Part shown: positions 18,077 through 27,725 of the stretch, in pieces
Numbering within the stretch: position 1 is the first letter of the stretch
How the letters are laid out: the number at the start of each line of letters is the position of its first letter
DNA from: Haliscomenobacter sp.
Lineage (GTDB): Bacteria > Bacteroidota > Bacteroidia > Chitinophagales > Saprospiraceae
Assembly (NCBI GenBank): GCA_016713275.1
Contig: JADJPL010000001.1
Coordinates: 372,001 to 436,000 of the forward strand
Length of the DNA stretch: 64,000 nucleotides
Direction: 5' to 3'
Position numbers and translations under genes: made by a program
The notes under the pieces: generated by a model
What the model saw: the letters and a program-made list of their open reading frames with translations, nothing else
Told to the model about the DNA's origin: nothing
Database searches by the model: none

Positions 18077-19507
18077 ATGACCCTTGCGCCTTTCCTTTTG
18101 CCGGGAAAATGCCGCGTGGCAGCGGTTTTTCTTCAGCTTCCTCTTTTCTGGGGTGCTCTGTTCCTTGCCCAAACTGCACGAGGACAGTCTCCTGATCCCT
18201 ATCCGCCTACACGCATACCGGATCGCATCATCCTTACCTGGAACGGCGACCCAGCCACCACGCAGGCGGTCACCTGGCGTACCGACACCACCGTAACCGA
18301 GGCCGTAGCGGAAATTGCCCTGGCCGATGGAACCCCGGCATTTCCTGTCAATGCCAAAACCGTGAATGCTTCGACCGAAAAGCTGAAGACAAACAAAAAT
18401 GTAGCCCATTTCCATTCGGCAGTATTTTCCGGGCTAAAACCCAATACGCTATATGGGTATCGCGTGGGAGCCGGCAAAACCTGGAGTGAATGGTTTCATT
18501 TCCGCACCGGCAATGATAAGCCCGCACCGTTTTCTTTCCTCTATTTCGGAGACGCTCAAAACGACATCAAATCGCTTTGGTCCCGCTGTGTCCGCCAAGC
18601 TTATAGCACGATGCCGGATGTGGACTTCCTGCTCCATGCCGGCGATCTGGTCAACATTCCCGCAAGGGATGAAGAGTGGGGAGAGTGGTTTTACGCTGCC
18701 GGATGGATCAATGGCATGAAATCCAATGTGCTCACTCCAGGCAATCACGAGTATACGCGGACCAGTTCCGGAGAACGTGGGCTCGAAGCGCATTGGCGCC
18801 CGAGTTTCACCCTTCACGAAAACGGCCCAAAGGGGCTGGAAGAAACGGTCTATTATTTCGACTACCAGGGCGTGCGGTTCATTAGCCTGAATACGCAGGC
18901 CATGCTCAACGACTCCACCTCTATCGACATTCAAAAAAACTGGCTGGAAAACCTCCTTAAAGAAAACCCCAACCGGTGGACGATCATTACACACCATCAC
19001 CCGATCTACTCTACCGCCATGGGCCGCGACAACGCGGACATCCGCGACGCCCTGCAACCGCTGTATGAGAAATACCATGTCGACTTGGTTCTTCAGGGGC
19101 ACGATCATACCTACGGCAGGGGATATAATCTGGCTTATGGCAACAGCCACTTTGACAAAGGCCCCATCTATGTCGTATCGGTGAGCGGTCCTAAAATGTA
19201 TAACCTCAACTTCGACGAATGGCTGGAACGCGTTGCTTCCAATACCCAGCTTTACCAGTTGATCTCTCTGGATGGGAAAAACCTGGACTACAAAGCCTAC
19301 ACCGCTACCGGGCAGCTTTACGATGGGTTTCGTCTTATAAAGTCTAAAAAAGGGACGAACAAATTTTACGATGAAGCCCCGAAAGATGTCCCCGAAAATA
19401 CCAACCTGCCCGAAAGCATGATCAAACTCATGTCGGATAAGGAAATCAACTTGTACAAACAAAGGCTTCAAAAATACCTGGATCGGAAAGCCCTCCGTGG
19501 GAACTAG
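18077..19507 (+). CDS. Exported purple-acid-phosphatase-like metallophosphoesterase
   Basis: A 476-residue exported phosphoesterase. After a hydrophobic leader (to about ARGQS, residue 37) comes an N-terminal fibronectin-like domain (IILTWNGDPATTQAVTW), then the calcineurin-like catalytic domain with metal ligands in YFGDAQ, LHAGDLV, GNHEY, THHHP and GHDHTYGRG. This matches the plant/bacterial purple acid phosphatase layout. Substrate is probably an organic phosphate in the periplasm. Its stop overlaps the stop of the convergent membrane protein gene by three bases, sharing CTAG. Confidence 0.88.
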   Translation: MTLAPFLLPGKCRVAAVFLQLPLFWGALFLAQTARGQSPDPYPPTRIPDRIILTWNGDPATTQAVTWRTDTTVTEAVAEIALADGTPAFPVNAKTVNASTEKLKTNKNVAHFHSAVFSGLKPNTLYGYRVGAGKTWSEWFHFRTGNDKPAPFSFLYFGDAQNDIKSLWSRCVRQAYSTMPDVDFLLHAGDLVNIPARDEEWGEWFYAAGWINGMKSNVLTPGNHEYTRTSSGERGLEAHWRPSFTLHENGPKGLEETVYYFDYQGVRFISLNTQAMLNDSTSIDIQKNWLENLLKENPNRWTIITHHHPIYSTAMGRDNADIRDALQPLYEKYHVDLVLQGHDHTYGRGYNLAYGNSHFDKGPIYVVSVSGPKMYNLNFDEWLERVASNTQLYQLISLDGKNLDYKAYTATGQLYDGFRLIKSKKGTNKFYDEAPKDVPENTNLPESMIKLMSDKEINLYKQRLQKYLDRKALRGN

Positions 19508-20793
19508 CCCCAGGCGCCCGCCCGAAGCAAAAACACCATTCCAATGCAGGCGGCATTGATCAGCGCGAATCCGAGAATCAGCAAGCGCCGCGTGGACGCG
19601 CCGGACAGGATCAGCGCATAAGTCATTTTCAGCAGGTTATTGGCGGTAATCGTCTGCCACGTGCTCAGCATGACCACCCCCATGGGAAGAACCTCCGTTT
19701 TACTTTGGTATAAATTGATGAGAAATGGATCGATATCCGACAAGCCAACGATAAACGACAGCACGGGCAATCCCTGGCTTCCATACGTTTTTATGGTGTA
19801 ATCCGTCAAAAAGGAAAAAACAATATAAACGCCTGCAAAAACCAACGCCATTCTAAATTCCAGAGGGTTTTGCTTCGCCATATCCTGATGGTCCGGTTCC
19901 GGCACACTTTCTTTGCCTCCCAAACGGTAAACCCCATAAGCAACCAGTAAGCTTCCTCCAATGATCGCGCCAAAATAGGGCATCATCACCCAAGCCATCG
20001 GGCGGTTGAATAACGCCATGAACACCAGCACCCTGGAAAGCATCATCACCGTCGCCAGTAAAATCCCTGCTGCATACGCCGCCGCCTGGCCCCCGGCCGT
20101 CCGGCTCCGTTTGGCCAGCAAAAACGTCGTGGCCGTACTGCTGTACAACCCGCCCAGGATGCCGGAAAGGATCACTCCCGCCTTGGGGAACAAATACTTC
20201 TGCATCAGGTAACTAATATACGAAATGCCGGAAATAGCTACCACCGCAAGCCAAAGCTCGTAAAAACTGATCGCAATCCCTTCTACAATAGGCTCTTTGG
20301 GCGCCAACGGCAAAATGACCCCGGTGATTACCACAAACTTGGCCAGCGTGACAAACTCATCCGAATAAATCCGCTGCGAAAAGGCCTTGATCTGCTCTTT
20401 GATCTCGATCAGCATGATGATCAGCACGATTACCAGCAATGCAAACCACAGCGGCTGAGTCTGGAGCAGCAACGGGATCAGATAAACCAGCTGCGCCACA
20501 AGGATCTTGGTCAGGCCAAACCGCTCGTTGCGCAGAATATTGGAAAAGTAAAAAATAGCCAGCAACGCGCTCAGCACCAGAAACCCGGCCAGGTACCCCA
20601 ATGGAAGGGCGCTCCCTGCCTTCAGTAAAAGAAAACCCATGATCCCAACGAACGCAAGCGTGCGCTCTGTACCGAAAAATACGGCGCCCGCTTCCCCTTT
20701 CTCCTTCTTTTTATTCAGCTCCAGCCCGATAATAAAGGAAAAAACCGCCGTCAGAACAAAATGCAGGATCAGTACCTGGTCTGCCTGTTCCAT
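19504..20793 (-). CDS. MgtC/DUF4010 family membrane protein
   Basis: A 429-residue integral membrane protein with about 12 helices. The N-terminal part resembles MgtC/SapB (FIIGLELNKKKEK and GTERTLAFVGIMGFLL, residues 19-60) and the remainder matches the DUF4010 extension (GGLYSSTATTFLLAKRS, about 210-226; GLSDIDPFLINL). MgtC-type proteins affect magnesium homeostasis and ATP synthase in pathogens; the role of the longer DUF4010 form is not known. It is alone and convergent with the phosphoesterase. Confidence 0.82.
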   Translation of the reverse strand: MEQADQVLILHFVLTAVFSFIIGLELNKKKEKGEAGAVFFGTERTLAFVGIMGFLLLKAGSALPLGYLAGFLVLSALLAIFYFSNILRNERFGLTKILVAQLVYLIPLLLQTQPLWFALLVIVLIIMLIEIKEQIKAFSQRIYSDEFVTLAKFVVITGVILPLAPKEPIVEGIAISFYELWLAVVAISGISYISYLMQKYLFPKAGVILSGILGGLYSSTATTFLLAKRSRTAGGQAAAYAAGILLATVMMLSRVLVFMALFNRPMAWVMMPYFGAIIGGSLLVAYGVYRLGGKESVPEPDHQDMAKQNPLEFRMALVFAGVYIVFSFLTDYTIKTYGSQGLPVLSFIVGLSDIDPFLINLYQSKTEVLPMGVVMLSTWQTITANNLLKMTYALILSGASTRRLLILGFALINAACIGMVFLLRAGAWG

Positions 20794-20934
20794 GCCCTGC
20801 TGTTAAGGTGTGTTAAAATCCCAACCAAAGAATCTCCTCTGGTTGTCTAAAGCACATGGGGCAACCTTCTCCAATTTGGAAATAAAACCTTTCAGTTTTT
20901 GGCCTCACGTTCAAACGGTATTCCAAGACTATAA

Positions 20935-21098
20935 TAGACTTGTTGCGACGGGATCATCGCGGGTTTAAAATGGCTATTTTCCGCCCACACTGCGCCTTTT
21001 TTCGGTCACTTAGCTCGGCTATGCTCCCTCAAAAAGCCTTCGTGTGGACAGAAAATAGCTCATTTTTCCCACCACGCTGACCCGTCGCAACAAGTCTA
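20935..21098. repeat. 164-bp palindromic MITE-like element
   Basis: Ends are an 18-base perfect inverted repeat, TAGACTTGTTGCGACGGG at 20935-20952 and its complement at 21081-21098. Inward the two halves continue as an imperfect palindrome (for example GGCTATTTTCCGCCCACAC against its counterpart near 21035-21058) to a centre TAGCTCGGCTA at 21011-21021. No coding frame. A solitary copy of one end lies at 42284-42300. The rest of the gap 20794-21136 shows nothing else. Confidence 0.85.
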
Positions 21099-21136
21099 AT
21101 ATACAAAAATTTTCCGACTTTTAAAAACACAAGACC

Positions 21137-21865
21137 ATGCACATCGCCAAATTCCGTATCCTCCTCCCCGTGCTTACCGCACTTTCCCTCGCGCATTGCG
21201 ACTCCGGCAAAGATCCTGCCAATCCTGCCCCCCAAACCCTGACCTACTCGTTTGAGTCGGGCGCCGACGGGTGGATCGCCGGGTTCGCCGACCATCCCGA
21301 GCTAAAAACCCCGGGCGATTCCGCCCTGTACGAACTCGCCTCCGGAAGAGAAGCCCTTCCTGCTCCGCTCGACGCCGCGAAAAGCGCTTTCGTGCTCCAG
21401 GGCCACAACCGGAGCGACGACCTGTTCATGTTCATGAAACGCAAGGTCGAAAGGCTTGAACCCAATCAGGATTACGCCCTTACCTTCACCCTCCGGCTGG
21501 CTAGCAATGCCGCTTCCGGTGGCGTTGGTATCGGCGGCGCTCCAGGCGAATCGGTTTACCTCAAAGCCGGCGCCTCCGGCGCCGAACCAAAGCCCACGCT
21601 CAACAACGGGTTCTGGACCATGAACATCGACAAGGGAAACCAGGCCACCGGCAGCGCCCAAATGGCTGTGCTGGGCAACGTCGCCAATGGTACTTCCGAA
21701 TATGTGTACCAACTCATTACCCGGGAAAACGCAACGACCCCCTTCAACGCCCGCACCAACAGCCAGGGGGAGCTCTGGCTTATTATCGGGACGGATTCGG
21801 GGTTTGAGGGAAAGACAAAACTGTTTTACGACGACGTGAAGGTGGAAGTGAAGGCGGTCAATTAA
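21137..21865 (+). CDS. Lipoprotein of unknown function
   Basis: A 242-residue lipoprotein: the leader MHIAKFRILLPVLTALSLAHC ends in a lipobox-like LAHC at Cys21, followed by a flexible SGKDPANPAP linker. The mature domain starts TYSFESGADGWIAGF and ends LWLIIGTDSGFEGKTKLFYDDVKVEVK, the shape of a jelly-roll carbohydrate- or surface-binding domain (a guess from pattern only). Length and sequence look intact. It is followed by a strong terminator, so it forms its own unit, just downstream of the palindromic element. Confidence 0.7.
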   Translation: MHIAKFRILLPVLTALSLAHCDSGKDPANPAPQTLTYSFESGADGWIAGFADHPELKTPGDSALYELASGREALPAPLDAAKSAFVLQGHNRSDDLFMFMKRKVERLEPNQDYALTFTLRLASNAASGGVGIGGAPGESVYLKAGASGAEPKPTLNNGFWTMNIDKGNQATGSAQMAVLGNVANGTSEYVYQLITRENATTPFNARTNSQGELWLIIGTDSGFEGKTKLFYDDVKVEVKAVN

Positions 21866-21876
21866 CCTGCCTTATC

Positions 21877-21907
21877 GTGGAGGGATCCCTTTTATCCCTC
21901 CACTTTT
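21877..21907 (+). terminator. Hairpin terminator after the lipoprotein gene
   Basis: Perfect 10-bp stem GTGGAGGGAT / ATCCCTCCAC with a 7-base loop and a TTTT tail, 11 bases after the stop codon. Confidence 0.85.
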
Positions 21908-21931
21908 CTCCCTTCCCCACCGCAAAACCAC

Positions 21932-21939
21932 TATCTTTG
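21932..21939 (+). promoter_or_regulatory. Bacteroidota -7 box (TATCTTTG) for the PNP gene
   Basis: TATCTTTG lies between the preceding terminator and the ATG at 21961. A clear TTTG -33 box is not visible. Its position argues for a start at 21961 (or 21949) and against earlier codons in the open frame. Confidence 0.45.
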
Positions 21940-21960
21940 GCGCGCTTAATGCTCGCCAAT

Positions 21961-22782
21961 ATGTTATACGACCAGCTTTTAGAATCCCGGCGGTTTATTC
22001 AAAGCCAAACGGATTTTCCTCCCGAATTCGGAATCATTCTCGGCACCGGCCTGAGCGGTCTGGCCAAAGAGATCGATCGCGTTGCGACGCTCCAGTATGG
22101 GGATATTCCGCATTTTCCGGTATCTACCGTGGAAAGCCACCAGGGAGAACTCGTTTTCGGGTATCTCGCCGGTCGGCGCGTAGTCGCTATGGCTGGCCGG
22201 TTTCACTACTACGAAGGGTACTCCCTCGAACAGGTTACGTTCCCGGTGCGGGTGCTGAGGATGCTGGGCATTCGCCGCTTGTTTATCAGCAATGCCGCAG
22301 GAAGCGTCAACGCAGGCATCGAAGCGGGGGACCTGGTTTTTCTGCGCGACCATATTAACATGCAGCCCGATAACCCCCTGCGGGGCCCCAACGACGAGCG
22401 CCTTGGGCCACGCTTCCCGGATATGCTCCACGCTTACGACCGATCCATGAACGCAAGGGCGCTGGAAATTGCCAACACCAATGGCATACGGGCCCATGAA
22501 GGCGTATATCTTGCGCTATCCGGTCCCAACCTGGAAACGCCGGCGGAATATAAGTTCGCCCACATTATCGGCGCCGATTTGGTGGGCATGTCCACCGTGC
22601 CGGAAGTGATCGTAGCCCGGCATATGGAACTGCCGGTGTTCGTCGCGTCGATTGCCACGAACAAGTGTTTCCCCATAGAGGAAATCCGCCCTACCAGCGT
22701 CGCCGATGTCATCGCTGTAGCCAATGCCGCCGAACCCAAACTGGGCGTGATCATCAAAGCGCTTTTGAAGGAAGAAGCTTAA
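21961..22782 (+). CDS. Purine nucleoside phosphorylase
   Basis: A 273-residue cytosolic enzyme that splits purine nucleosides with phosphate to base and ribose-1-phosphate (salvage). Marks of the trimeric PNP family: GIILGTGLSGLA near residue 23, the phosphate-binding AGRFHYYEGY (about 79-88), the family motif FISNAAGSVN, and the base pocket GPNLETPAEYKF followed by DLVGMSTVPE. The frame opens at 21877, but the codons before 21949 precede the promoter box. ATG 21949 is an alternative four codons upstream. Confidence 0.93.
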   Translation: MLYDQLLESRRFIQSQTDFPPEFGIILGTGLSGLAKEIDRVATLQYGDIPHFPVSTVESHQGELVFGYLAGRRVVAMAGRFHYYEGYSLEQVTFPVRVLRMLGIRRLFISNAAGSVNAGIEAGDLVFLRDHINMQPDNPLRGPNDERLGPRFPDMLHAYDRSMNARALEIANTNGIRAHEGVYLALSGPNLETPAEYKFAHIIGADLVGMSTVPEVIVARHMELPVFVASIATNKCFPIEEIRPTSVADVIAVANAAEPKLGVIIKALLKEEA

Positions 22783-22866
22783 CCCTTTTGCGTTTCCCGC
22801 GTTTTATCCTTTAGCTATATCCATCTCTTCTTTCTGGAATCAATCGTTTTTAACACTGTATGCATC

Positions 22867-25664
22867 ATGCCAAATACCAATTCGAACGGATACGACGCGG
22901 AGTATGGGTATATTGAGGTGGTTGGCGCCCGGGAACACAACCTCAAAAATATCGATGTCCGAATCCCGAGAAATAAACTGGTAGTCATCACCGGGCTCAG
23001 CGGTAGCGGCAAATCCTCTCTGGCTTTTGATACGATTTACGCCGAAGGGCAGCGAAGGTACATGGAGACCTTTTCCTCCTACGCCCGCCAATTCATCGGC
23101 GAGATGGAACGCCCCGATGTGGAGCGCATCGACGGCCTCAGCCCCGTGATCTCCATCGAACAAAAAACCACCGGCCGGAGCCCGCGCTCCACCGTGGGCA
23201 CCGTGACGGAGATCTACGACTTCCTTCGCCTCCTCTATGCCCGCATCGGAGAAGCGTATTCGTATGTTTCCGGCAAACGGATGGAACGTTATAGCGAAGA
23301 GCAAATGCGGGCCTTTATCATTGAGCATTTTGAAGGAAAAAAAGTCATGCTCCTGGCGCCCGTCGTCCGGGGCAGAAAAGGCCATTACCGGGAGTTGTTC
23401 GAGCAGATCCAAAAGCAAGGGTATACCAAAGTCCGCGTCGATGGCGAAATCAAAGACATCGTGCCGGGGCTGCAGCTCGACCGGTATAAAGTCCACGACA
23501 TCGAAGTGGTCATCGACCGGCTCGCCATTGGCGCTACCCCAAACGACCGGATGAACAGCTCCCTGGCGGCAGCCCTTAAAATGGGCAACGGACTGGTATT
23601 CATCCTCGACGCCGAAGACGGCAACCTCACCTCCCTGAGCAAACACCTGATGGATGCGGAATCCGGCATCTCGTACGAAGAGCCCTCTCCCAATACATTT
23701 TCCTTTAACTCCCCTTACGGCGCTTGCCCGGAGTGCAACGGACTGGGCATGATCAACAGGGTTGACCTGGAAAAGGTCATCCCCGACCCCGGCAAAAGCA
23801 TCAACGAAGCCGGCTTTGCTCCTTTGGGCGAAGTGCGGGACAACCTCGCCTTCAAACAACTCCGGGCCATTTCAAAAAAATTCCATTTCAACTTCTCTAC
23901 GCCGTTAAAGGACATCCCTAAAGAGGCCATGGATATGATCCTCCATGGCGGCGGGCCCAAACTGGAGATCCAGCTTGGGGAAAGCGATTCCTCCTATAAC
24001 CTCGCCTACGAAGGACTGCTGAAAATGCTGGAACGGTGGTTTGCCGAAACCACTTCCGAAAAAATCCGGCGATGGGCGGAAGAGTTTATGACCATTGCCG
24101 ATTGCCACCAATGCCACGGCTACCGGCTGAAGAAAGAATCCCTGCACTTCAAAGTAGCCGAAAAGCATATCGGCGAGCTTTCCGAAATGGACGTCTCCGA
24201 GCTGTTCGACTGGATCAGCGGCCTGGAACCCCGGCTCAGCGAACGCAACCAGGCCATCGCCCATGAAGTGATCAAAGAGATCCGCCTGCGCCTGGGCTTT
24301 TTGCTGCACGTTGGCCTGGATTACCTGTCGCTTTCCCGCCCGGCGCGGACGCTCTCCGGCGGGGAATCCCAGCGCATCCGGCTGGCCACGCAGATTGGCT
24401 CCCAACTCACCGGAATCACCTATATTCTCGACGAGCCCAGCATCGGGCTTCATCAGCGCGACAACCACAAGCTCATCGAGGCTCTGCGTCAGCTCACCGA
24501 GATCGGCAACACCGTTCTGGTCGTAGAACACGACAAAGACATCATGTTCGCTTCGGATTACCTGATAGACCTGGGACCGGGCGCCGGAAAGTACGGCGGC
24601 CAGCTCGTCGGCGCCGGAACACCAAAAGAATTTGCAGCTACCGGAACCCTGACGGCTAATTACCTCAACGAAACCCTTCAGATCGAAGTACCCCAAAAAC
24701 GCCGTCCGGGAAACGGACAGGTGATCGAACTCCTTGGCGCTACCGGGAACAACCTCCAGCAGGTGGACGTGCGCATACCGCTCGGGCTGTTCCTTTGTGT
24801 TACGGGCGTTTCGGGCAGCGGCAAATCGTCGCTGATCAATGAAACCCTTTACCCCATCCTGCGCCGCCATTTTTACAACAGCCTCCAGGAACCCCTGGCT
24901 TTCCGGGAGATCCGCGGTATCGAACACATCGACAAAGTCATCGAGATCGACCAGTCGCCCATCGGGCGCACGCCCAGGTCCAACCCGGCAACCTACACAG
25001 GCGTATTTACCGATATCCGGAAAATATTCTCCGACCTGCCCGAGTCCAAAATTCGCGGCTACAAGCCGGGCCGGTTCTCCTTTAACGTCAAAGGCGGGCG
25101 GTGCGAAGAATGCGAAGGCTCCGGTATGCGCGTCATCGAAATGAACTTCCTCCCCGATGTCTACGTGGAATGCGAAAAATGCCTGGGCCGGCGCTATAAC
25201 CGCGAAACCCTGGAAGTGCTGTACAAAGGCAAATCCATCAACGACGTCCTGAACATGCCGGTCTCCGAAGCCGTGGATTTTTTCCAGAATATCCCTTCCA
25301 TCTACCGCAAACTCAAAACCCTGCTGGAAGTCGGCCTGGGGTACATCACCCTGGGCCAGCAGGCAAAAAAGACACCGGCAAAACCCTTTACATCCTCGAC
25401 GAGCCCACCACCGGCCTGCATTTTGAAGATATCCGCCACCTGATCGAGGTGCTCAACAAGCTGGTAGAACGCGGCAACACCGTCCTCGTCATCGAGCACA
25501 ACCTCGACGTCGTCAAGGTAGCCGACTACCTTATCGATATCGGCCCGGAAGGGGGCAAAAAAGGCGGCGCCATCGTCTGCGCCGGCACCCCTGAGGAAGT
25601 AGCCAGGGTATCCGGAAGCTACACGGGGCAGTTTTTGGTGCACGAGTTGAAGATGAAAGGGTAG
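22867..25664 (+). pseudogene. uvrA: Excinuclease ABC subunit A (UvrA), second ABC signature deleted and frameshifted
   Basis: UvrA scans DNA for lesions in nucleotide excision repair. Residues 1 to about 835 are normal: Walker A GLSGSGKSS (43-51), zinc modules CPECN, CHQCH and CEEC...CEKC, first signature LSGGESQR (about 496) and Walker B DEPSIGLH, second Walker A GVSGSGKSS (about 646). After GYITLGQQA the frame jumps to KKDTGKTLYILDEPTTGLHF: the stretch that should hold the second LSGGEAQR signature is missing at the junction 25364/25365. A loss of exactly 55 bases between two GC dinucleotides would explain both the gap and the frame change. The frame then continues to a normal C-terminus at 25664. 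As written, the protein ends early at 25443 with a nonsense tail. Confidence 0.9.
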
Positions 25665-25705
25665 GTTTCTTACCCAATGGAATGCTTCGCTGGCCAATAG
25701 CCTAA

Positions 25706-25759
25706 TTTTGCGATTACATTCGCAAAAAAAACGTTATTTTTGCGAATGTAATCGCAAAA
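25706..25759. promoter_or_regulatory. Twin operator-like dyads before the DUF4143 ATPase gene
   Basis: A perfect 23-base inverted repeat (25706-25728 and 25737-25759, 8-base loop). Each arm is itself a dyad, TTGCGATTACATTCGCAA at 25708-25725 and its complement at 25740-25757, 32 bases apart (about three helical turns). A -7 box TATTTTTG (25735-25742) and a TTTG at 25707-25710 (24-base spacing, slightly long) fall inside, and the ATG at 25761 follows directly. This looks like a repressor-controlled promoter. Confidence 0.7.
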
Positions 25760-25760
25760 A

Positions 25761-26896
25761 ATGATCCAACGCATACTGAACAACGTATCCGCGAGCGGCT
25801 TTTTAAGGGAAAGGCCATATTGCTCATGGGGCCGCGTCAAACGGGCAAGACCACGCTACTGCACGCCCTTTTCGACGGCGAGTCCGGCGTGAAGTGGCTT
25901 AATGGCGACGATCCGGAAACGCGCCTGCTGCTGGAGGAGGTCACCACCCTCAAATGGAAACGTATTTTGGGCGACTGCAAGATTCTGGTACTCGATGAAG
26001 CTCAGCGCATTGCCGACATCGGACTTAAGCTCAAACTAATAACCGACCAGATCCCCGAGGTGCAAGTAGTAGCCTCTGGTTCCTCCGCGTTCGAACTAGC
26101 CAACCGCGTCAACGAACCCCTCACTGGCCGCAAATGGGCTTACCATCTCTTTCCCCTTTCGTACGCGGAGATGGAGGCACATCACGGTTTTGTTGAAGAG
26201 CACAAACGCATTCCCGAACGACTCGTATACGGCTACTACCCCGAAGTAGCGAACCATCCGGGCGAGGAGCAGGCAGTGCTGAGCCAATTGATGGATAGCT
26301 TCCTGTACAAAGACATTCTGATGTGGGAACGCATCCAGAAACCGGAAAAACTCACCCGCCTGTTGCAAGCCCTCGCTTACCAGGTGGGAAACGAGGTATC
26401 GTACCACGAACTCGGGCAAATCGTAGACCTCGACAACCAGACCGTCGAAAACTACATTACGTTGCTCGAACAGACGTTCATCCTTTTCCGGCTTCCGCCG
26501 CTAAGCCGCAACCTGCGCAAGGAACTCAAGCGCAAGCGCAAAATATACTTCTACGACAACGGCCTGCGCAATGCCGTTATCGCGCAGTTTCAACCTCTGG
26601 AACTACGGCAGGACGCTGGCGCACTGTGGGAAAACTGGCTAATCAGCGAACGCAAAAAAGCGCTTCACTACCGGGGAATGCACGCCAATACCTTCTTCTG
26701 GCGCACCCAGGACCAACAGGAAATCGACTATATCGAAGAACGCGACGGCAAGATGTGGGCGTACGAAATGAAATGGTCGCCCAAAGCCAAAGCCTCCTTC
26801 TCCAAAACGTTTACCCAGGCGTATCCTGAGCATGAACTCCAGCTTATCCACCGCGATAATTTTTACGAATGGCTGGGGGAGGGAGGGATAAAATAG
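25761..26896 (+). pseudogene. AAA ATPase with DUF4143 domain, frameshifted after the first codons
   Basis: A P-loop ATPase of the archaeal-type AAA/DUF4143 group, with Walker A MGPRQTGKTTLL, Walker B ILVLDEAQRI, sensor VVASGSSAFEL, and a C-terminal DUF4143 part that ends with a nuclease-like patch (TFFWRTQDQQEIDYIEE, YEMKW) resembling a PD-(D/E)XK core. The ATG at 25761 gives MIQRILNN, then the frame shifts near 25784; adding one C gives NNRIRERLFKGKAILLMGP, the usual family start. From there to the stop the gene is intact (about 378 residues). The function of the family is unknown; it is often accessory and mobile. Single-base loss may be a sequencing error. Confidence 0.8.
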
Positions 26897-26951
26897 GGAG
26901 GGGGAGGAAGTCGAAACCGAATCCTCAGGGCAGCAGTTTCGGAGATGTCTT

Positions 26952-27725
26952 TTATTGGTATGAGGTTAAGCGGATGCGAGCATGATTTCCTTTGTTTGTG
27001 AACTCATCAATTTCTAGCTTGAAATTCAGGGCATTAAAGCGGTTTTGCAGAATTATCTTAACTCGGTTAACTACTTGCCATGCTTCTTTCTGCAAATCAA
27101 AAGTCAAATCGAAATAGCTTTTCGCGTGGCTTTTAGGAACCACCCAAGCGGCAGAGCCTTCCAAATAAGCAAACCAACTGCATGTTTCAGCTAAAAATTC
27201 CAATTTCTGGCTTGGGCTACAAAGCACACAATCAGATTCAGGTTTCCTTTCCAATTGGTTAAAATGTTGGTACTCGTAAATTTCGCTGTTTTCGTTAAGG
27301 AAAATGGACTTATAAGGCAACCGCACATTGCATTGGTAAACAGGCTTTCCATGAAGCGCATGCATACGAAATCCCTCGTGAACTATGTCCCGACGGACTG
27401 AAAAGTAAGCCTTCCCGGAAGGTTGAAGGTATCGGGAAACGTTCATCAACACTTCCGTTTGCTCCTCTGGCAACAGAACATTAAGGACATAGAAACACAG
27501 AATTGTATCAAATTTTTTTCGGGGCATTGGGGGAAAATAATGCGGGTCGTACCCTTCTATATCCAAGCCTTTGGCTTGAAGGGCTTCTACATCCTTGCCA
27601 AACCCGCAACCGAAATCAAGAATTTTCCCCTTAAGGAGATTCTTGGAATACAGATACCGGGCAGGCATAGATATGCCGTCTCTTTGCTTCGCGGTAAGGT
27701 GGCTATATAAGTTTTTGTTTGTCAT
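26952..27725 (-). CDS. SAM-dependent methyltransferase fused to a HIT-like domain
   Basis: A 257-residue two-domain protein. Residues 1-150 are a class I methyltransferase (motif I DFGCGFG at 37-43, acidic YD at 59-60, LCFYVLNVLLP motif IV region). Residues 160-257 resemble a HIT (histidine triad) domain: CVLC at 166-169, the strand WVVPKSHAKSYFDL (194-207) and a final strand NHARIR at 247-252. Where active HIT hydrolases carry His-x-His-x-His, only His248 remains (248-R250-R252), so nucleotide hydrolysis or transfer is doubtful. The ATG at 27725 overlaps the HNH gene by 23 bases, so translation is probably coupled. Base composition is visibly AT-richer than the flanks. Confidence 0.75.
   Translation of the reverse strand: MTNKNLYSHLTAKQRDGISMPARYLYSKNLLKGKILDFGCGFGKDVEALQAKGLDIEGYDPHYFPPMPRKKFDTILCFYVLNVLLPEEQTEVLMNVSRYLQPSGKAYFSVRRDIVHEGFRMHALHGKPVYQCNVRLPYKSIFLNENSEIYEYQHFNQLERKPESDCVLCSPSQKLEFLAETCSWFAYLEGSAAWVVPKSHAKSYFDLTFDLQKEAWQVVNRVKIILQNRFNALNFKLEIDEFTNKGNHARIRLTSYQ

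Noticed and set aside
25706..25759. Rho-independent terminator of uvrA
   Set aside because: The arms are perfect and contain an internal dyad and promoter boxes at the ATG of the next gene; operator is the better reading, although a terminator role cannot be excluded.
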